DNA from: Lagopus muta
Taxonomy: Eukaryota; Chordata; Aves; Galliformes; Phasianidae
NCBI RefSeq assembly: GCF_023343835.1
Contig: NC_064433.1
Span: 33,015,214-33,079,213, forward strand
Length of the DNA stretch: 64,000 nucleotides
Direction: 5' to 3'
In this document: one piece after another, positions 15,101 through 27,100 of the stretch
Numbering within the stretch: position 1 is the stretch's first letter
How the letters are laid out: each line of letters begins with the position of its first letter
Notes under the pieces: generated by a model
The model's database searches: none
What the model saw: the letters and a program-made list of their open reading frames with translations, nothing else
Told to the model about the DNA's origin: nothing
Position numbers and translations under genes: made by a program

Positions 15101-18100
15101 ATAGAATTTTTTTCCCCTCAATCTGATTTTGATCTCCTGATGGAAAAAGTAAACAGTGTATTCAAACAACGCAGGCATTGCAAGCTATACATATATATAT
15201 ATTGCAACCTATTTAATGCTAGGCAGTGCCAGAATGAGATGTGTATTGCCTCTTCTGGTTTCTGTTAATGGGGCTACCAGTACATAAAACATGTATCATC
15301 CATGTATGCTTTGATATAAACTGTTTGAAACCTAACAAAACACAGGCAGCTGCTGGAAGGAAGGTTGCATGAGAAAGGGGGAAAGGTCTTTATTGTATTT
15401 GAAAAGCTACTTCATTCTTGAAGGAAAAATAAAGGTAGTTTGGGCAATTGGTCTCCCTCCAGTTCTTCATAGCCCTCTCTAGTTTTGCTGAGTCCAATAT
15501 TTTCACTGCAAACTTTTCTTGTTGAGCACTTTGACCTGATTCTTTCTTCCTTCTGCTGTCATATTATCTATTTCCTGTTATATCTGTTTTGGTATTACCT
15601 TTTTCCTCTTTTTCTTCTACATTTGCCCTCTGCTGATTCGTTCTGTCTTTGCTGCCTTCCCCATTTAATCCTTTCTGTTTGTTCCTATAGAAGCAGGCTC
15701 TTTTCAGACAGGTTGTGTGTCTGGTTGTATTAACAGCTGTTCATGTTTCCTTTCTTCTAGTAATTCATGAACCTCTTTCAGGTAATATTTAAAAGAGGGG
15801 CAGAGATCCAAAGTTTTGTGAAAGCAGCTATTCATTGAAGACATGAATTCATCAGTCAATAGTGACGTGGTGTAAATATCTCAAATGCTTATGTTGCAGC
15901 TTCTCCTCTGAATAGACATATAGACTGAACAGAGTTATACAAGGTTTTATTTGGTATGTGGTCATGTTACCTAAATCTATGCTCCCTGCACAGCAATGCA
16001 ATTCAGAAGGAAGGCTAAATCTCTTACTGCTCCAAACTGCTCTTGTTGCAGCTACAGAAAAAACATTCCCATAGTTTGACTTTCTGCAGTCCAGTTCTGC
16101 TTTTTGCATATGTTCATATGGCCAAGAACTCATCAGATTTCATGACCAGAGGTCACCTGGTCTCGCATCCTGCTCAAAGCTTCTAAAGGTAGATCGGGTT
16201 GCCCAAGGTCATAACCAGCCAGGTATTTCAAAGGACAGGGAACGCACAGCCTCTCTGGGTAATCTGACCCAGTGTTTGGTCAGCCTCACAGTGAACAGTT
16301 TTCTTCCTGCTCTCAGCTGGAGTGTCTCTTGCTGTGCCTTGTATCTGTTGCCTCTTATATATACTTCCAAAAAGAGTTTCTCTCTCTCATGCTTGTGATT
16401 TTGAAGGTACAAGAATGCAGCTGTGTTTCCTTTTAGTCTTCTCTTCTTAAGGCTAAACAAACCCAGTTCTCCCAATGTTGCTTTGAACCCCTTATGCTCA
16501 AGCTCTCTAACCATCTCATTGGACTTGCGTCAGTCTCTCAAAACTAGACTTAGTACTTCATGCCCAGTATAGCATCATTAGCATCATGAGTGCTACGTAG
16601 AGTAGAATAATGAATTCCCTGACCTGCTGATTTTGCGTGTCCTAATACAGCTGTGTATGCAACTAAATCATCATCACCAGAGAACACACTGCTGAATCAC
16701 AACCAACTTCTTGTCCAGCAAAACCCTGGTGTTTTCCACTGAGAGCTGCTACACAGCAGTTAGCTCCAGAGTATAGTACCGCATTCCAAGACAGAAGCAG
16801 GACCTTGCATTCATCCTTGCTTTAACTTGATAAAGTCCATGTTAATGCATCTCTCCGTTTTGTCAAGGTACTTCTAAATAGCAACCTTACCTTTCAGTGT
16901 ATCTCCTGCTCCCCACAGAGTGGCATCATCTGCAAGTTGGTTGAGTGTGCACTCCATCCCATTGCCCGGGTCATTCATGAAGACATTGAACAGTATCAGC
17001 CCCAGTAGTGAATCCAGAAGAGTATGGGGTGATACCAGTCACCAGCAGAACTTGCCATATTTCACAGTGATGTTTTATGTGTTTTTTACGCTAGCATCTT
17101 GTACACTCACGAAGTCTTAATCAGCTTACATGTCAGTAGAACATTCCACTTCATTCAGTGCACAAGATATGAAAACATCATGGCATAAATATGGAGACCA
17201 TGATTAATTTTACAAAGTAGTTATGAAGGCAGTCATTTTAAGCCTCATCAGTTTGTATTGTTTGTACATGGCAAACAGTCGTAAAATTCCTTTTCTAAAG
17301 GGAATATACTCCTGTATTTAAATACAACCAGACATACTAATGCATGTGCTGCTTCAGAGTACAGAACAGCACTAAGGTAATGGATGTCTCAGCACTTCCA
17401 ATTCTTTTCAACTGATCCTGCACCAAACCACTCAAAAGCTAGAATGTCCACTAGAAATTTTGGTGCTTTTGAATACAGGGATAAAGAGCAACTTGTAGTT
17501 CAAAAAAATTCTATTGAAAACTAGTCATGTTTAATTTTCTATAGAAAAGAAGAGCTAGCAAAAGTTGATTAATAAGATTAACCAAAACCTTTCCTTTAGT
17601 TGCTTCCAAAATGAAACTTCTGTGAGAGCTTCTGTGCACAACACAAGTGTTGCGTAGTAAAAACAGAAACTAGAAGTCAGAAGAGTCTGTGCAAGATCAC
17701 GGGACTCAGTTACCTCGAGAAGGCAATTCAGTCTGCTTAAGTTACATAGCAGGTGGATGGGAGATGTGCACTGAGGTCAGATGAGAAATGATATGCCTGT
17801 AATACCCATTTAGGATGCAGTCCACTTGGGCTTCCAGGGATAAACACCGATGAGATGGCTGCTGCAGCAGTCAGTGCATTTTACATTAGCCCATTAGGTC
17901 AGTGTGTACTGTATATAACAGTTTATGAGCATGTGCATAAATGTACGTGTATGTGCTATGTACTCATTCTGTAATGTATGTAAACTGGTGAAGAAATTCA
18001 CTCTTCTGTTTTGTTGTGTTAAATAGAACTGTGTCAGAGAGCAGGAAATCTCTGCATGGAGACAGAAAATTAAGTTTCTCCAGTTTCCTAAATAAGGTTA

Positions 18101-21100
18101 GTTGCAGTGCAAAGGTCATTTCTTCTTGATTTTTCTTTTATTACAGCCTTTCACAGTATAGTGATGAAAACATGATGGATCCGTACAATCTGGCCATTTG
18201 TTTTGGGCCAACCCTGATGCCTGTTCCAGACATACAAGATCAGGTGTCTTGTCAGGCACACGTGAATGAGATAATCAAAACGATCATCATCCATCATGAG
18301 GCTATTTTTCCAGATGCTAAGGAACTTGATGGCCCAGTGTATGAAAAATGCATGGCTGGAGATGACTACTGGTAAGTCAGAACATTATCCTTCTATCTCC
18401 TTAATAAAATCATTATTCTGGTTGTCTGGGTAACTCCTGTGATAAAGAATCACTTTCAAAGAAGTATGGAGATTAATGAGAATGTAATTTAGGTTCATAT
18501 GGGAAGGTTTTAGCTGTAAAACACGTGAAGCAAAGACAGTTATGATGAGGCTCACTACATTTTATGGAAGATGCTAGCCCTGTACTCAGCCAGATGATAC
18601 CAGAATTCACAGTGTACTGATCAGAGTTCACTGCCAGATAGGATAATAGCTGACTGGCTGAGAACCACTAGTTCAGAAGGGAGGTGAAACTTCCAACAAA
18701 TTTTCTTTCACAATGCGTTCCCCCTCCTCTCACACACTTTTCATAAATGAAAGGATTAACAGATTCTTAATAACTGAAGATGTTGTCTGAATGAGAGGTA
18801 CGTAGACTTCTTCTGTAATTGTATATTCATAGCATGTCATGCAGTTTGTGTTGCACATTACTTTATAACATTACAAGAACACTTCTAAGTAATTGCGTGG
18901 GAGTGGCATATCGCTGATATGTGTGGAAGATGTCAGTTACCTCTGGTGGACTGCAGGGGAGAGGGACTGGAGTTGAATGCTCACTGAAGCATCCTTTTCA
19001 TGGTCTGGTTTCTCTCTCTGCTTGACCTTTTGTTTCCTTTCAGTGACAGCCCATACAGTGAACATGGTACATTAGAGGAAGTGGACCAGGATGCTAGCAC
19101 AGAGCCCCATACCAGTGAAGACGGTATGCCCATTTTGTTATTGTTTCTTTGATAAAAATAAGTTTTACAGGTGTTTCATGCAGGCAGCTTTCTTCCCTTC
19201 CTAATTGTGTCTCATTTGAAAGAAGAGATTTTCAGTCCTGGTGTGCTGTAGCAAAGCCAGCGTTTTTAGTCTTTGTGTTCTTTTTCACTCTGATCTATCT
19301 GTGTTTGGCCAGCTGTTTCCTTGTTCTCTTCTGGTTTGCCCTGCAGTCACAGGAAGGGCAAGAGAGAAACTATTTCAGTCAGCAAATACTATTATACCAT
19401 TTCTGATATAATGTAACATTTTTTGTGATTGTCTTTTGTCTGCAAAAGTCGAACTTTAAGTACGTCTTCAAATATTTTATCTAAGGGTTGTCATTCAAAA
19501 TGCTCTATTTTGATATAGGTGTAAAAGCTGCTGCCATCTAGGAGACTTTTAACTACTGAAAAACATATATTCACTCCAAGTAAAACTTCTGAACAAGTTA
19601 TTCACAATACTGATCATAGGCACTATGAAAGTTTCAGATATCACTGATATCCATGAAAAATTTGATGCATCTTTGTTGCATTAATTCTTTTTAACTAGAT
19701 TCCATAAATAATAAAGATCTGTTTGACTGTGACATACTTCAGTTGAACCATCCCTCTCATAAACTTCTGCCTGGTTTACAAGCAATTGTAACAGATGAAA
19801 GATGGTGTCAAAATTGTTAAGTAGCCAGTTGGAGGAGAAGGAATAAAATATTGCTTCCTGTAGAGAAGAGCTGCAGTGTGAATTCACTGCAGATGTGTCC
19901 AGCAGGCAACTCAGAGAGCAACAAGGACACCTGCACTTATAGCCAGTGCAAACAAAAGGTACCTCTTCACCATATTAGAGGATGCATGGAAGGAGGGAAG
20001 AGGTAGAGAGGGGAGAGGGAGAGGAGGAAGGAAGCTACAGCAAGAAAGGAAATTATTTCTTTTTTTAAAAAGTAATATATGAGGGACATTAGATAGGAGC
20101 TGGGAAAACTGCCATAGAGGAGGGAAACAGTAAGAGTTTCCTGTAGGAAACTTAACTACATTGGTCCTAATGCACAAGAAACATGCAGGCAGTTGTTTAA
20201 GTGTAGCTGTGTCTGTCTGCTTTGTCATGGAGACAAGCTGCGTGTGACAGATTGCCTGTCTCTTCCCTTTGCTGGGGTGAGGAAAGCAGGCAGAGTCTTA
20301 CCAATGCACCTATTTGGAGAGGAAGCACAGTTGAGTGGATAAGCATCATATAGGGATAAAAAAACTGAAAGGAGAATAAAAGTCTCGTGTTATTTTTCTG
20401 CCTGGGTTTATGCCCATGCCTACACATACTGTTTATGAGTGAGCCTGTACATGTGATCATCTTAACCTATGTAGAGCTAAAAGCACTTTCTTTATACAGT
20501 ACAGCGCCATTAAATGATGTGAACAAACTCATAAATACACCTTATCTTTCCAAGGCAGCATAGCTGTACTTTGGGATACATCCTTCTATTGGAAGTATCA
20601 AGCCAGATCAGAAGCTGAAGAATTCCATCTGCCTCTCATTTAGAGCATAAATGAAGTAAGCAGTGAAATGCAGCAGTATGTAAGGGCCAACTGTGGGGGC
20701 CCATGGCCAAAATGACAGACAGTATTAAATGGGCAGGGAAGAAAAGTGCAGTTTTTCATCTGCAGATGGAAGTGGTTACCTCAAAACCAAGCTTAGGAAA
20801 GATGAAAACATCAGAGGAGTAAGAACGTCCCTATTCAGGCTATGAAAATATGTAGTGTATCACCCGGGGCTCAGTAATTGTGGGCTCTACCCCACCATTT
20901 GTCATAGAAGCAGTTTTACGTTACTGTTCTGTTGCTACTTGTATTACAACTGTGTCCTTGATGGAAACAAACCCTGAAGAAAAGAGCTGTCAACAGAACA
21001 GACAAATCGAGCTGCTGGATATGTGTGGTTTTTTGTTCACCAGATGGGCCAGCAATTAGTTGTCCCATCACACCTTTTTAATCCATTCAGTATTGAAAGG

Positions 21101-24100
21101 AAGCAGACATTTGTGCTTACAGCAAAATAATTGTTAGCACAAAAATATTTCTAATCTAGCAAAATACTGTTGCAAAGACAAAGATTAGCAAGCCTCTGGG
21201 TTGCACACAAAGCCCTGTTGGCCTTCAGTTCTCACTCAGCCTGCAAGCTTGAACTTTTTTCGTTTCCATAGATGGGAGCTTTCAGTTATAATAGCTCCTT
21301 TTTCTAATGTAGGCTACAAGCACTAAATTAAGTGCATTTACCATCTCACATTTATTCCAACGTGCATATTTACATATTTCTTGAGACAGATCTTTTTACT
21401 AAATGTTCTTCGTACCAAATGTGAGAATAGATGAGAATTGTGCAGTTTGCATGTCGAATCTCATGAGGGCCACTGGTCAACCTGTGGAGGACCTAAAAAG
21501 CCTGGAGTATTTGGGCGAATCGAGTGTGACTGATTCATTGATCATAGACTGGATTTGTCTCTGCCACTGGTATATGGACAAGGGGAGATACGGGGTTGTT
21601 GTATTGATCAGACACGTGGTGCACACCCTGCTGGGAGATGAAAGAAGCAAATTCTGTAAATTTCAATTAACGCTGAAAATCTGATGAGGTTTATGCTGAA
21701 ATGTTCTGTGTGTACCCAAGACCAAGGAGCTAACCTCATAGGAATTACAGGGTTATTGAAACATAATCCAGAGGCTGTGATCAAAAGTTAAAGGACTTAT
21801 TTTTCTGTTATTGTTGCTTTAAGAATTGCTTGCTATATGAAGTTGAACTGCATGTGAATGTCTCTGCTCTTAGGAGAACAAACCCATCTGTATTTGCTAG
21901 TTCAGCAGCACTAGGAGTATTTAATTACAATTTACAGAGCAACCAGACTTTAAAAATTAAAAGGTTTAATATGTCTACAGAGGTAACATCTGGAGGCTTG
22001 GAGAAAAGATGGCTGCAACTTGTAATTGAGCATATAAATACTTCATAACTGCTCAGTTTTAAGCATATAAGTAGTCATTTTTCTGAGGCCATTCGTCTTT
22101 GTTTATTTCTGTTGATCACTGGAAAGGGAAAAGAAAAGGAGAAAATTATGCATTACATTTCATGATGTATGTATGATGTACAGTGCATGATACTAAACCA
22201 GATCTGGAGGTTGGTGGTCCTGCCTGTGGCAGGGGAAATGGAACCAGATGATCCTTGAGGTCCCTTCCAACCCAAACCATTCTATGACTCTATGATTCTG
22301 TGCTGCATTTTACTGTAGTGTTTCTGGGTTTTTGTGAATATGGGTAAAGTATCCCTGTTAAGGAAAACACATACCTTTCTTTTTCCTCCTAAATCTGGAA
22401 ATGAAGTCTAATTTGTGAAGTTTGGAGCATTTGTACTCAGGCGTAAACACTGAAAAATCTATCTGTAATTTTGCAACAGAACATTTTCCTGAAAGTGCCT
22501 CTACAGTAAAGATTCAAACAATGAAGGATGTTGTTTATGTTTTGCTCAAGCAGTCTTTAGAATACTTTTTTTACCTGCTGGATTTTTTTTCGTTCCTGTT
22601 GGGATGTATGAAAAGGCATAACTGGATTTGTTTTCAAAGGAAGTAAATGAGAATTTCCTGAGGAAATCAAACAGATGGGCCATTTCTCCTGGGAAAACAT
22701 GCATACGATTAATGTCATGCTGTTCATAGATATCTCATAAACATAGGATGAGAATTGAGACGGTAGTTCTGCAGGAGACAAAAACTAAAGGGACGTGGAA
22801 GGCTCTGAGTTATTGCTGTGTCCCTGCCATGTAATGTTTGTATTATTTTTCAGTAGTTCATTCTGCTAAAACCTGTCCTACCAACATTTCTTTGCTTTTA
22901 TTGCTACCCAGTCAGAGCACTGCTGTCCTGAAGACAAGATTTTGCAATAGCAAAGCTACTTTTCTGTGGTGGGGTGAAGAAGAGGCAGAAGAGATCAGGA
23001 GATAGGAGACAGCTTCTTCCCAGAGGATGTCAGGACCCAGTGTATTCCCCACAGGCAGGGTACCCCCGGGGTAACTGAGGATGTGTACAGCAACGGCGAC
23101 CCTCCTGAAAAGTGCAGGGAGTCGTTGTCCCTCTCAGCCTTAGCTCCTCATGGCCCGAGGTGCAGAGAGCAGTCTGATGCCACCCTAATGCTGTCACCAC
23201 TGCAGGGAGGTACATCTGGAACTGACTTTGCAGAGTTAAAATTAGCACTTATGTTTCCTATGCCTCTTCTGCTCTCCCCTGGAGAACTTCTGGGTTTGGA
23301 CAGCTCTGCTTAGTGTCCATCTGACCTTCACTTCTGAGCACACCACAACGTAACGAGCCGAATGGCGGTAGTAATCACAACAGAACTCGGGATCATAAAG
23401 AAATGAGAACAAAGCTGACTGTAATCAAGTCCCTAAAGCTTCTCCCACAGTACTTAGGTTTGTCCTAATTTTTCACTGCCTTATCGTTGACTGAATCACT
23501 GGAGATGATTGCTGGTGAGATCATATGTGTCACCAAATGCTCCTTGCTGCTGTAGGCAGATGCCCCCAGGTATTGACAGAGCAGTGCAATTACATTTCCC
23601 TCCAAGCTGTCAATTTTGCTGTTAGACACTGCAGTTCTGTACCACGCAGAGTTTGAAATACAGATCCCAAATTCAGCTTTCATTGCCTTTGCTTTCTTTG
23701 AAAAATATTTGTCTGCCAGTCGGTAACCTTGGTATTAAATGGCTTAGCTTCTCAACATGCATTTATTTCTAAGAGTAACTGTGATGGTACTTTGGTTTTG
23801 AAGATCAGAGTTTGACCTATATGAATTGCTAACATTAATTGCTGTTTAAAAAATAAAACCTGAATGCGGTTTGCTACAGGAAAGTTCTATCCTTGTAACA
23901 GGAATATTCAAGCAAGGAAAACTCCCCTTTCAAAACATTAACCACCTGTCTGAATGTATTTTCAGTTCCATTAATAAAACTGTGAGATTTACTGGCATTT
24001 CCTCCATGAAGAAGCAGGATTTGTTTCTGAATTCTGTCAGACATCTCAAAAGTCACATCTGTTATCCGTACATTACCAGTTCGTGCACCTCTGACATGAT

Positions 24101-27100
24101 TCTGCTAAGGCACTGGCACAGGTTGCCCATAGAGTTGGTGGCTGCCCCATCCTTGCAGACACTCAAGGTCAGGCTGGGGAGGCTCTGAGCAGCCTGATGG
24201 AGCTGTAGCTGTCCCTGTTCATTGCAGGGAGTTGCAATGAGGTTTTTTTTTCCAACTCAAAAGATTGTATGAAAATATGTCAGTCTGTAGTGAGGTGCAG
24301 GCAATGGAGATACAGATTTCCGTTGTGTGCTATGCTTGCATTAGCATAATTCCACTGCGGGAAATGCACTTAATTCTGGTTCAGTCCATTAATTGTAAAG
24401 AAGAAGACATTTAGACCTGCACACTCTAGTGTGGGATACTATACAATATCTGTTGAAATTAGCAGAGAAGCGGGAAATCCCATAATGAGTCAACTTAGGG
24501 TTTTATCAGTCAGTCCAGTATCTGTGACCCTTATCAGTTCACAGAATGTCAGAGAAAATTATGTCTGGGCAACTTGGGATCTTCTTATTCGCTGGAAAAA
24601 TTGGTGGGTGTTTTGTTTTGTTTTGTTTGTTTGTTTTTTTAGCATTTCCAATTATTACCCATCAGTGAGCAAGTCACTCTCTGAAACCTGGGCGCTTCTG
24701 CTTCTGAGTTCTTGACCCATCGTTATTCCATAGCCCATTAGCTTGCTTGTTGGCTTAGTCATCTCCATACAGTCTTGTCCTTTTGAGTTCTACTTGAATT
24801 CAGTAATACCTTTGTGTAATGAGTTGTACAAGAAATATGCATGACATGTAAAAACAGTGTTTCCTTCTATCAGTGTTAGGTTATTGCAATTCAGTTTAAT
24901 ATTGCTTTCTTAGAACACGATGCAAGATAAACAGGAACATTTAATTTGCTTTCTCTTCCCATGGTAGTAGTGTCTTTCCATGCCTGTACCAGCCCTGTCA
25001 CATCTGTACTTCATGTTAAAGGTAGAATAGGTAGAATATCTAGAAACACAAACAAGATTTTATGTTAGAATGCATTACTAATGTACACACCAGCATTAAA
25101 TTTTTCCAGATTTCCCAGATTGTTTCCATTTATGCCCCCTTTACTCTCACTTTGCTTAAAGACAGAAAAAAAAAAGAAACCTCTCACCACCCCTGGGGAA
25201 TGCCTGCCAGTGAGCCATCCAGCAGTGGGGTGTTTTGAAGAATTAACCCTGTTATTGCCAAGTTCTTAGTTGCATTTATGTAATTGATTTCTTCTAGTGT
25301 GCACTACTTTTGTGTTGTAGAAGTTATTTCCCCATGCCCCTGTGTGCTACCTCAGGAAAGCTCCTGGTGTTACAGCTCTGACCACACTATGTCCACTTTC
25401 CTATGTCCACTCTGTGCACCCTGCAGTTTGCTACAGTGCAGCCACGCAAACAGCAGGGCACCAGACAGCCTTCTGTGGGCTGGGCAAGTCATTAAAACAA
25501 ATAGCTGCAAACTGTGGCCTCAATAAGGGTACAGTCATTATGTTTGCTTACTGCAGGATGAAGTTAATTTTAAAATGTACAGAATGTTGTCATAAAGAGA
25601 CAGTGGCTTTTATTACACCCCGGCCCTTTGGGGAATTACTGCCTCAGCGATTTCAGTTTTCACCAGACACAAAGTTGCTATGCTGGTCATTAGCCCAGAT
25701 GTTAATTTCTACCTAAATTTCATTCTGGTTGTATTAAAAAAAATGGTTATTTCAGAGGTCCTACTTTGAGTTATTCAAATCAACAGTGTATTAATTTTTA
25801 AGATGGTATTTTGCAGAATTGTCTTCAGGCATTCTCATTGTCTTTATCACACTGCTTCCTCAGATCTCCAATTATTCAGTTTGTTCATCAATGAGGTCCT
25901 CATTGCCTTGCCTCCATCCCACACCCAGCCATGAAAGAGCCCTTGCTCTGTAGGTTGAGCCCTCTCTGCCGCCAACAGCTGTTGTGCCACTGGAGTCTGC
26001 TGTTATGTACCCAAATGTTTCATGCTTTGGGCACAGATGGTGTTTCATCGTAAAGGACACGTTACAGTGACTGCTTGAAGTCTGCCTTAGCTCAACTGAG
26101 CTCTTGTCAGCTCTGCTCAGTAAGAGTGAGCATGAAGAAAATGCAGTAAGTGGGTTTGATGAAGCCAAAGTGCACTCTGTGGAATCTGATAACCACTCTT
26201 TTTCCCTCCCTACCCAGAGTGCGAGCCCATAGAAGCTATAGCCAAGTTTGACTACATTGGAAGATCTGCACGAGAACTCTCATTCAAAAAAGGAGCTTCC
26301 CTTCTCCTTTATCATCGAGCATCTGAAGACTGGTGGGAAGGAAGGCACAATGGGATCGATGGCCTTGTCCCTCACCAGTACATAGTGGTGCAAGATATGT
26401 AAGCAGTGTCTCCTACAACAGGACTCTTGGTGGGGTGTAAAAGCATACTGAAGCAATTAACAAGTCATTTCCAAATGAGATAGTGCTTTGAAGGCTCAGA
26501 TAGGTTAAACATTTGCCTTCTAAGCAGCATCCCTCTGTCTCTATTACCTCAATTCACAGTTCATTAAGATAGGTGCTGCTGCACCTGTTTTAATCTGCCT
26601 ATCTCTTTCTAGCAGTTGCTAATAGTTAACTTCAGAATAGTAGGGGATGGAGAAGAGCAGCCCTGAGCTCTTGTTTTACAGTATTAAGCACGTGCATCGC
26701 CAAGGATGACAAGGTTGTTGTTTACAGAAAGGTTGCATGCAGACAGAAAGAGTTCAGTAATCAGAAGGATTATAAGTGATTTTTGGAGACTCAGAGAGGC
26801 TGCAGTGCTTTATAACATGCTTGGAATTCCTTAAAGGGGATTAACACCTGGGAGTGCCAAGATGCTCTCTGTCACACCTGATTCTCTGACCTCTAATCTC
26901 ACTATGTGTGTTCTGCTCAGGGATGATACTTTCTCTGATACACTGAGCCAAAAAGCAGACAGCGAGGCCAGCAGTGGACCTATAACTGAGGACAAGTCAT
27001 CATCAAAGGACATGAATTCTCCCACAGATCGTCATTCTGATGTATATTTAGGAAGGTAAGTTTGAGCATAACAGGTTTTTACTGGCACTGCTCACAGCTC

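Larger units (their letters stand above)
19124..26217 (+). other. SRGAP1: SRGAP1 intron (7.1 kb) with CR1 tails
   Basis: The intron between the acidic linker and the SH3 exon. It holds CR1 3' ends at 22195-22310 and 24095-24260, a purine-rich run at 19985-20040 and a TTTTG-type simple repeat at 24604-24637. No exon or RNA gene is supported. Confidence 0.7.

Noticed and set aside
21403-21684. Open frame of 93 codons in SRGAP1 intron
   Set aside because: No family resemblance and no splice-site support; normal length by chance for a 7-kb intron.
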